A model generated the notes under the pieces. The model saw nothing but the letters and a program-made list of their open reading frames with translations. It was not told the DNA's origin and searched no databases. This document shows, piece by piece, positions 31,775-35,949 of a DNA stretch of 35,949 nt; within the stretch, counting starts at the first letter, position 1, and every line of letters starts with the position of its first letter. This DNA comes from a virus. The stretch covers positions 1-35,949 of IMG/VR virus record IMGVR_UViG_3300020735_000006. One strand, 5' to 3'. The position numbers and the translations under genes were made by a program.

Positions 31775-31849
31775 CCGCCCATAGTATAATGGAGAATACA
31801 GAAGGCTTCTACCCTTTTGATGTGAGTTCGATTCTTGCTGGGCGGACCA
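31775..31849 (+). tRNA. tRNA-Arg(TCT)
   Basis: Acceptor CCGCCCA/TGGGCGG, discriminator A, anticodon stem GAAGG/CCTTT, loop CTTCTAC, encoded CCA. Confidence 0.94.
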
Positions 31850-31855
31850 AACAAT

Positions 31856-31931
31856 GGTGACATTAGTGTAGAGGTTCGCACCCGACTCTGTGAAAGTCGT
31901 AGTATGGGATCGTTCCCCATATGTTACCCCA
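31856..31931 (+). tRNA. tRNA-His(GTG)
   Basis: Acceptor GTGACAT/ATGTTAC with an extra 5' G opposite C73, the His hallmark. Anticodon stem CGACT/AGTCG, loop CTGTGAA. The T-loop (ATCGTTC) is unusual. Confidence 0.88.
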
Positions 31932-31937
31932 AACAAT

Positions 31938-32029
31938 GCCAGCGAGACTTGGAAGTCAGAGAGGTCTTATACACCTTTTAGCGCCAGATTAGCGTTCTTG
32001 AGAAGGTTCGATCCCTTCCGCTGGTACCA
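31938..32029 (+). tRNA. Atypical class II tRNA with TAT anticodon
   Basis: Acceptor GCCAGCG/CGCTGGT, T-arm GAAGG-TTCGATC-CCTTC and encoded CCA are clear. Anticodon stem GAGGT/ACCTT, loop CTTATAC gives TAT (Ile AUA codon). The D-arm is compact (GACT-TGGA-AGTC) and the variable arm long, which is unlike any normal Ile tRNA. Confidence 0.6.
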
Positions 32030-32036
32030 AAAATAC

Positions 32037-32126
32037 GGAAGAATGTCTGAGTCTGGCTTAAGGAAACAGTCTTGAAAACTGTCGGCTGTAAAAGGTCCGT
32101 GGGTTCGAATCCCACTTCTTCCTCCA
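32037..32126 (+). tRNA. tRNA-Ser(TGA)
   Basis: 90-base class II tRNA. Acceptor GGAAGAA/TTCTTCC, discriminator T, anticodon stem ACAGT/ACTGT, loop CTTGAAA, encoded CCA. Confidence 0.95.
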
Positions 32127-32133
32127 ATACTAT

Positions 32134-32211
32134 GCAACGGTGGCAGAGTGGCCCAATGCACCAGCCTGCAAAGCTGAAACCCCGTGTGTTCGAATCACAC
32201 CCGTTGCTCCA
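32134..32211 (+). tRNA. tRNA-Cys(GCA)
   Basis: Acceptor GCAACGG/CCGTTGC, discriminator T, loop CTGCAAA, T-arm TGTG-TTCGAAT-CACA, encoded CCA. Confidence 0.94.
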
Positions 32212-32244
32212 AATAGTGTTGCAAAAATACAACGGTTGAAATAG

Positions 32245-32273
32245 TTGTCCGTTAATTCCCAATATTGTATAAT
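32245..32273 (+). promoter_or_regulatory. Promoter P1 of the noncoding locus
   Basis: TTGTCC (32245-32250), 17 bases, TATAAT (32268-32273). A boxA-like element follows 21 bases downstream. Confidence 0.75.
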
Positions 32274-32294
32274 AGTTGTATATTAAGTAATACA

Positions 32295-32314
32295 GCTCAT
32301 TAACAATTTATTGG
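32295..32314 (+). promoter_or_regulatory. boxA-like antitermination element 1
   Basis: GCTCATTAACAATTTATTGG, close to the E. coli rRNA-leader boxA (GCTCTTTAACAATTTAT), 21 bases after the P1 -10 box. Confidence 0.6.
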
Positions 32315-32315
32315 C

Positions 32316-32418
32316 ACTATATTAAATCAAACTTTGAAAATCCGTAGGTGATCGGGTAGTTGCTTGTATTACTATGAGTAATAGGTTGCTCCGACAGGTT
32401 AGTATGTTTTAATATGGT
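32316..32418 (+). repeat. Hairpin unit 0
   Basis: Left arm ACTATATTAAA (32316-32326) with right arm TTTTAATATGGT ending at 32418, both of the A/T core type. The right arm runs into promoter P2's -35 box. The weakest arm pair besides unit 2. Confidence 0.6.
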
Positions 32419-32446
32419 TGTCCAATAAAGATCATAATGCTATAAT
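32418..32446 (+). promoter_or_regulatory. Promoter P2 of the noncoding locus
   Basis: TTGTCC (32418-32423), 17 bases, TATAAT (32441-32446). The same -35 and -10 as P1; the P1-to-boxA block appears duplicated. Confidence 0.75.
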
Positions 32447-32464
32447 ACTTGTATAGTAATTAAA

Positions 32465-32482
32465 GTTCATTAACAATTTGAG
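32465..32482 (+). promoter_or_regulatory. boxA-like antitermination element 2
   Basis: GTTCATTAACAATTTGAG, 18 bases after the P2 -10 box, matching element 1 over TTCATTAACAATTT except for one base. Confidence 0.6.
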
Positions 32483-32509
32483 TAGAATATAAGCACCCTG
32501 GGAAGGGTT

Positions 32510-32602
32510 ACTATATTGAAATGTATTAGTCTACGTCAGTACTAGGACTTCTGTGCGATAAGCGGCTACCTAGATAAGCCCACTAGTGCGTTTCAATATA
32601 GT
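32510..32602 (+). repeat. Hairpin unit 1
   Basis: Left arm 32510-32530 pairs with right arm 32582-32602 over 21 bp: 18 Watson-Crick, 3 G.U, no mismatch. Core ACTATATTGAAA/TTTCAATATAGT. The interior has a CTAGG/CCTAG stem. Confidence 0.85.
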
Positions 32603-32763
32603 AAGGTTGGCGGGCAGAGGCCCGGATTGAGTGGATGGACCTTTATCTGGTCCTACCCGCAAGAGATAGTCTGGTGGTCGCAGAGCAAGTACGCGGAGAT
32701 GCAGTCAAGAACGTTGCGTCGACGCAACGGAGGAGATAGTACCAGGGAAAGCGAAAACAACAT

Positions 32764-32848
32764 ACTATATTAAAGCATACTCTGCTGAAGCTGATGCCCG
32801 GGCTTGGTTCCCGATGGTAATCGTCGGAAGGAGTGTGTTTTACGATAG
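32764..32848 (+). repeat. Hairpin unit 2 (divergent)
   Basis: Left arm ACTATATTAAAGCATACTC (32764-32782) pairs with GAGTGTGTTTTACGATAG (32831-32848), with a 2-base internal loop. The interior carries GCCCGGGC and a TTCCCGA/TCGTCGG-like segment. Confidence 0.6.
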
Positions 32849-32929
32849 AACTAAGTTGCTAGAAGCTTAGTCTGACGGCTGGTTAGGGATACACGGTGTC
32901 CGCGGTATAAGTGAACCAGAACTTCGAGT

Positions 32930-33021
32930 GCTGATAGGTAAGCTATCTACTATATTGAAATACTTTGCAACGGCAGCTGATAGGTAAGCTATCTACTATA
33001 TTGAAATACTTTGCAACGGCA
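32930..33021 (+). repeat. 46-bp tandem duplication over the left arm of unit 3
   Basis: Two identical 46-base copies (32930-32975 and 32976-33021), each starting GCTGATAGGTAAGCTATC and containing one full left arm of the hairpin family. Confidence 0.9.
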
Positions 33022-33110
33022 GCTGATAATGCCAGATAGACGAACAGCGTATAAGCGGTGCACCGCCCAATTCTTAGTAGGTCTATGAAGTAGAGTGTTT
33101 CAATATAGTA
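32994..33110 (+). repeat. Hairpin unit 3
   Basis: Left arm 32994-33014 (second copy of the duplication) pairs with right arm 33090-33110 over 21 bp with 3 G.U and no mismatch. The first-copy left arm (32948-32968) could compete. Confidence 0.83.
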
Positions 33111-33240
33111 TCCGTTCGTATATGGTAGTATATACAGTTGGGTGAAAGGTGGAACTACTCGAAGGTGCGGCCGCACTAGTTGAGACTATCACTAAGTAGC
33201 TTTTGGACAACTGTGGATAGGTTCGATTCCTATTACGGAG
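33111..33240 (+). ncRNA. tRNA-like segment between units 3 and 4
   Basis: TCCGT near the 5' end pairs with ACGGA near the 3' end. T-arm-like ATAGG-TTCGATT-CCTAT lies near 33220-33236. An ACAGTTG/CAACTGT stem in the anticodon position carries an extra ornate domain of about 65 bases. Confidence 0.5.
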
Positions 33241-33338
33241 ACTATATTGAAATGCATTTATATGCTAAACGGTACAGCCGACCTGTTAAAGGGTTAGATG
33301 TAAGGTTCGAGTCCTTACTAAGTGTGTTTCAATATGGT
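33241..33338 (+). repeat. Hairpin unit 4, enclosing a tRNA-like fold
   Basis: Left arm 33241-33260 pairs with right arm 33319-33338 over 20 bp, 4 G.U, no mismatch. Inside, the arm end acts as an acceptor stem (GCATTTA/TAAGTGT) for a D-arm-like, an anticodon-arm-like (GACC/GGTT with an 8-base loop) and a T-arm TAAGG-TTCGAGT-CCTTA. Confidence 0.75.
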
Positions 33339-33446
33339 GACAGTATGAGCGTGGTACGATCCTCGAGGTAAGTGCTCGGACATACGCTATTATTTACAGG
33401 GATTAATTACCCCTTAGTAGTAGAGATCCAGGTTCGATTCCTGGTC
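33339..33446 (+). ncRNA. tRNA-like segment between units 4 and 5
   Basis: Ends with T-arm-like CCAGG-TTCGATT-CCTGG followed directly by the left arm of unit 5. The flanking right arm of unit 4 and left arm of unit 5 can also pair with each other across this segment. Confidence 0.45.
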
Positions 33447-33553
33447 ATTATATTGAAACATATTAAATTCTAGACACACTAGAGCACTGAGGTCGTGTGT
33501 TATGCCCCCAAAGGCGAGCTTAGAGACTTCTGCATAGTATGTTTCAATATGGT
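33447..33553 (+). repeat. Hairpin unit 5
   Basis: Left arm 33447-33465 pairs with right arm 33535-33553 over 19 bp, 3 G.U, no mismatch. The interior has ACACAC/GTGTGT and GCC/GGC hairpins. Confidence 0.83.
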
Positions 33554-33610
33554 GAGTCGGACAAACGTGTATGGACAACCGGGCAACTGGGGCTAATCCT
33601 ACACACCGAC

Positions 33611-33678
33611 ACCATATTAAAACACATTTGCAACCACATGGGAGTGCAATATCCGCGGGGAGTGTGTTTTAATATGGT
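33611..33678 (+). repeat. Hairpin unit 6 (near-copy of unit 8)
   Basis: Left arm 33611-33629 pairs with 33660-33678 over 19 bp; the first 16 bp are perfect Watson-Crick with the A/T core (TTAAAA/TTTTAA). The interior TTGCA/TGCAA hairpin is matched in unit 8 by TTGCA/TGTAA, a G.U-preserving change. Confidence 0.87.
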
Positions 33679-33803
33679 AAGTAACAGTAGATCGGGAGGG
33701 AGGTCGTTGCTAGTCACAATGGACCCCAAACAGAGTCGCTGTGAAGTCAGACAATAGAGAAGGACAACTCCGTGACTGGACTACTCCGAATCCACGATAC
33801 GAC

Positions 33804-33931
33804 GCCATATTGAAATGTATTTGACGGGAGTCGCTTGCCAAGAGCCGCAAGTGGGCCACCCGGTGGAGCTGTCACTCTGCGAAAAGCCACTATGACAGTA
33901 GTGGAACATATTAAGTACGTTTCAATATGGT
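33804..33931 (+). repeat. Hairpin unit 7
   Basis: Left arm 33804-33824 pairs with right arm 33911-33931 over 21 bp, 4 G.U, no mismatch. The interior has CTTGC/GCAAG, CCACC/GGTGG, TGTCA/TGACA and CCACTA/TAGTGG elements. Confidence 0.85.
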
Positions 33932-34052
33932 TGTGTTCGCAAGCTAAGTAGCGTAGTGGTACGCCAGCTGGTAATTTCCAGTCCTTGCCCTTAGAGAGTA
34001 AACGCGATGCTCTCGTAAAGTGAGGTAGGTTCGATTCCTACTACAGCCACCA
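33929..34052 (+). ncRNA. Oversized tRNA-like element with CCA
   Basis: Acceptor GGTTGTG/TACAGCC, T-arm GTAGG-TTCGATT-CCTAC and ACCA end are clear, but the body is 124 bases. It contains GCAAG/CTTGC enclosing GCG/CGC and CTGG/CCAG arms, then a GAGAG/CTCTC hairpin. No standard anticodon loop could be assigned. It overlaps the right arm of unit 7 by three bases. Confidence 0.55.
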
Positions 34053-34058
34053 AAATTT

Positions 34059-34133
34059 GGTCTCATGGTATAATGGTTATTACACCGGCCTGTCACGTCG
34101 GATACAGGGGTTCAATTCCCCTTGAGACCGCCA
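34059..34133 (+). tRNA. tRNA-Asp(GTC)
   Basis: Acceptor GGTCTCA/TGAGACC, discriminator G, loop CTGTCAC, T-arm AGGGG-TTCAATT-CCCCT, encoded CCA. Confidence 0.95.
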
Positions 34134-34139
34134 AATTAT

Positions 34140-34214
34140 ACTCTGTTCGTCTATCGGTTAGGACCCAAGGTTTTCAACCTTGTAAGAGGAGTTCAACTCT
34201 CCTACAGAGTACCA
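34140..34214 (+). tRNA. tRNA-Glu(TTC)
   Basis: Acceptor ACTCTGT/ACAGAGT, discriminator A, anticodon stem CAAGG/CCTTG, loop TTTTCAA, encoded CCA. Confidence 0.95.
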
Positions 34215-34890
34215 AATTCCAGTCATGGTGCGTATGCGACCCAGGGATTAGTATCAAGGTGTTCGAACACCGACATACTGATTGTAAAGTGTACGAGTGG
34301 TTCAATTCCACTACTGGTCTTATCTATCGGGTCAATGATCGTGCGTGAGCACACAGACGGAGGTTCTGCTGTTGAAAGTGAATCCGTGTAGCGTAATGCT
34401 ACACGCTCGGCCAATTTTCAGGATAGACGGTAGGATGAGTCCTAAGTAGCGTAAAGCAGTTCCTTTCGGCGCGAAATACAGATGTGCTCTCCTTCTCGAG
34501 ACAAACATAGTTGGACCTACGGCGTAAAAACTGCAACTATGTTCCTGAAAACCTTTTATGTTTGTATAGTGGCTACAATGGAACAACACTGAACTTGCTA
34601 TGATGCCGGTCGACGCAAGAGGTGCCATGAAGAGTTGGGGCTACCGCAGGTTCAAGCACTGAATACAAACACCTAATTCGCCCATAACGGATTTGACTAA
34701 CTCGCCTTGTACCAAGGAACTTAAATGTTCCGCCGCGGTACGGGAAGTGATTTAAGGAGTAAGTCGTCAACAGACCCCCGGGAGCCATTCGGCGGTTAAG
34801 TTCTTAACCCGGTAAAATAAATAAGAGTGAGTTCTGCCAGTAACTTTCACAAGGACAAGAGTGTAGCTTGCTACCACTCCACTGGCACCT
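34215..34890 (+). other. Noncoding, hairpin-rich region after the last tRNA
   Basis: No credible gene. A tRNA-like piece (about 34218-34316) has CCAGT/ACTGG ends, T-arm GTGG-TTCAATT-CCAC and a perfect GGTGTTCGAACACC hairpin in the anticodon position, but no CCA. Further stems: GTGTAGC/GCTACAC at 34386-34404, AACATAGTT/AACTATGTT around 34504-34552, GGAAC/GTTCC within GTACC/GGTAC near 34710-34740, GTTAAG/CTTAAC near 34795, and TGCCAGT/ACTGGCA closing a GAGTGTAGC/GCTACCACTC hairpin at about 34836-34888. Confidence 0.5.
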
Positions 34891-34910
34891 ATTTTATATA
34901 TAGAATATAG

Positions 34911-34939
34911 TTGACTACGTTTTCTATTTGCTATATAAT
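34911..34939 (+). promoter_or_regulatory. Sigma70-type promoter abutting the PP-loop gene
   Basis: TTGACT (34911-34916), 17 bases, TATAAT (34934-34939), only 6 bases before ATG 34946, predicting a leaderless message. Confidence 0.7.
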
Positions 34940-34945
34940 ATACAG

Positions 34946-35949
34946 ATGAATCATATAGAAACCAATGATAAACTAGGCTACTATACAGTAGGCCAAGAAA
35001 AAATCCATCATAAGCCAATTGCTTTGATGCGAGCCACCGAAACTAATCAATTTCCCGAATGGCACTTTAATAGAGAAGTTCTTAACGCACATACATGGGA
35101 CCAAGAACCCGAAGTTTCCTTACAGGAACTGTATCGTATACGTGCTCAACAGATTCGTGACAAATACGATTATATTAGACTAGAGTTTAGCGGCGGCGCC
35201 GATAGCACAGTAGTATTATATTCGTTTATTAACAATGGAATTCATCTTGACGAAATTGTAACACGATGGCCTAAAACTGCTGGAGAAAAATTTGTACCAG
35301 CAGATCCGTATAATTACAAACCCGAAAATAGTTTAAGTGAGTGGGAGTATGCGGCTAAACCATTACTTGAATGGGTGAAAACACATTCGCCTAATACAAA
35401 AATTACAATACACGATTACTCAGATGACATGCTCACTGGCGAGCATGATGAATCGTGGGTGTATAATGTCAAGGATTGGTTACTTCCTAGTTATCAGTTT
35501 AAAACAAGTATCCATGCAATGGATGAGCACAAACGAACATTAGACCGAGGAAAATCTGTATGTATACTTTGGGGTGTAGATAAACCTAAATTATGTATTA
35601 AAGACGGTAAATGGTATGTATACTATATGGATACCCAGGCTAATAATTGTAGTTCTGACATTGGTGTTTACTCTAATGCTACTAATGAATATTTCTTTTG
35701 GTCACCAGACTTGCCTGAAATTGTAAGTAAACAAGCGCATACTATAAAAAATTGGTTTGAATTACCAACTAACAAGTATTTGCAACATTTAGTACGTTGG
35801 CCTAACCATTCTTTAGCGCAACGTGCTACATATGAACAGATAGTAAAACCACTGATTTTTCCCGAATACGATCCTACTACGTTCCAGTGTTCTAAACCTA
35901 GTAGCAATTTTTATAATGAAATGGATGCGTGGTTTTATAATAATTTTCA
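34946..35949 (+). CDS. PP-loop ATPase-like protein, incomplete at the window end
   Basis: An open frame of 334 codons running off the right end without a stop. Residues 79-91 read LEFSGGADSTVVL, the SGGxDS pyrophosphate-binding loop of PP-loop (adenine nucleotide alpha-hydrolase) enzymes, which adenylate a substrate carbonyl or nucleobase. Examples are asparagine synthase, QueC and tRNA-modifying ATPases. The N-terminal 75 residues contain a WHFNREV segment of unknown role. No ribosome site: the -10 box lies 6 bases before the ATG. Codon use is like its neighbours. The substrate cannot be told. The first methionine is chosen for its fit to the promoter; Met28 (35027) is an alternative. Confidence 0.75.
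   Translation, partial: MNHIETNDKLGYYTVGQEKIHHKPIALMRATETNQFPEWHFNREVLNAHTWDQEPEVSLQELYRIRAQQIRDKYDYIRLEFSGGADSTVVLYSFINNGIHLDEIVTRWPKTAGEKFVPADPYNYKPENSLSEWEYAAKPLLEWVKTHSPNTKITIHDYSDDMLTGEHDESWVYNVKDWLLPSYQFKTSIHAMDEHKRTLDRGKSVCILWGVDKPKLCIKDGKWYVYYMDTQANNCSSDIGVYSNATNEYFFWSPDLPEIVSKQAHTIKNWFELPTNKYLQHLVRWPNHSLAQRATYEQIVKPLIFPEYDPTTFQCSKPSSNFYNEMDAWFYNNF

Larger units (their letters stand above)
32280..34052 (+). ncRNA. Candidate large modular structured RNA (about 1.8 kb)
   Basis: No credible coding sequence is present over 1.7 kb, while both promoters point into it and carry boxA-like antitermination signals. The segment contains eight helices closed by complementary arms of one family (units 0-7) and many internal hairpins: GGACC/GGTCC near 32640, CGTTGCGTCGACGCAACG near 32713, GCGGTGCACCGC near 33055 and CCACC/GGTGG near 33858. 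Several T-arm-like hairpins with TTCGAnT loops lie between or within units. It ends in a tRNA-like acceptor and T-arm with ACCA at 34052. The boundaries are inferred, and it could be several processed RNAs. GOLLD-type phage RNA is one possible relative, untested. Confidence 0.6.

Noticed and set aside
32603-33110. Group I intron, because of GAGATAGT-type segments
   Set aside because: The P, Q, R and S core elements could not be found in order and there is no split gene.
32316-33931. CRISPR array or transposon terminal repeats
   Set aside because: The repeats are inverted pairs with variable interiors rather than direct repeats with uniform spacers. No cas or transposase gene is near, and arm differences are nearly all G.U-compatible.
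33929-34052. tmRNA
   Set aside because: No tag reading frame and no tmRNA-type D-loop; only acceptor and T-arm resemble it.
34432-34490. Hammerhead ribozyme, because of GGATGAGTCC and CGCGAAAT
   Set aside because: The CTGATGA core is absent and the stems cannot be arranged as required.
32212-34945. Open frames of 60-98 codons on both strands in the noncoding locus
   Set aside because: They overlap one another and conserved stems, lack ribosome sites, contain tRNA sequence or show no protein-like composition.

Overview
The window is a 36-kb piece of an AT-rich, T4-like myovirus genome (tailed phage, Caudoviricetes), probably an environmental aquatic phage of a Gram-negative, proteobacterium-like host. 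The phage assignment rests on several independent proteins: contractile sheath (gp18-like), tail tube (gp19-like), both terminase subunits (gp16/gp17-like), a gp4-like head-completion nuclease, gp32 single-strand binding protein, UvsX recombinase and UvsY mediator. T4-type late-promoter octamers (TATAAATA and close variants) stand before many genes. The host guess is weaker. It rests on sigma70-type TTGACA/TATAAT promoters and on boxA-like sequences resembling those of proteobacterial rRNA leaders.

Layout. 1-7.7 kb: end of a dNMP kinase, a reverse-strand zinc-ribbon/HNH-like gene, then tail sheath, tail tube, a second tube-like protein, head-completion nuclease and small terminase. 7.7-11.4 kb: four phage proteins of unknown function, one large and acidic with AT-hook-like motifs. 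11.4-16.2 kb: HNH endonuclease (reverse), a G-x-x-G-x-FL protein, large terminase, a 2-oxoglutarate/Fe(II) oxygenase-like protein and an unknown protein. 16.2-23.7 kb: gp32, UvsX and UvsY, then a tightly overlapping accessory set with glycosyltransferase, methyltransferase and a nucleotidyltransferase-cupin fusion, which looks like a sugar-modification module. 23.7-32.2 kb: a large tRNA array interleaved with small genes, including a rubrerythrin with a separate rubredoxin, a putative homing endonuclease, a radical-SAM protein and a GT-A-like protein. 32.2-34.95 kb: almost no credible coding sequence; instead a highly structured noncoding locus with two promoters, two boxA-like elements, a family of long G.U-tolerant helices, tRNA-like T-arms and two normal tRNAs (Asp, Glu). 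A PP-loop ATPase-like gene runs off the right end.

How it fits together. The left half supplies virion assembly, packaging and recombination-dependent replication. The tRNA array covers nearly all amino acids (only Val is represented by a doubtful gene), so the phage can partly replace host tRNA supply.

The most unusual part is the noncoding locus. Nine segments are closed by complementary arms of the type ACYATATTRAAA / TTTYAATATRGT. Seven of these helices are 16-21 bp and deviate from Watson-Crick pairing only by G.U pairs, with a G-C to A-U covariation at one core position. They alternate with tRNA-like pieces, and one copy sits inside the tRNA array directly on the CCA end of tRNA-Lys. 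I interpret this as a large modular phage RNA, possibly related to known large phage RNAs such as GOLLD; that relationship could not be tested here.
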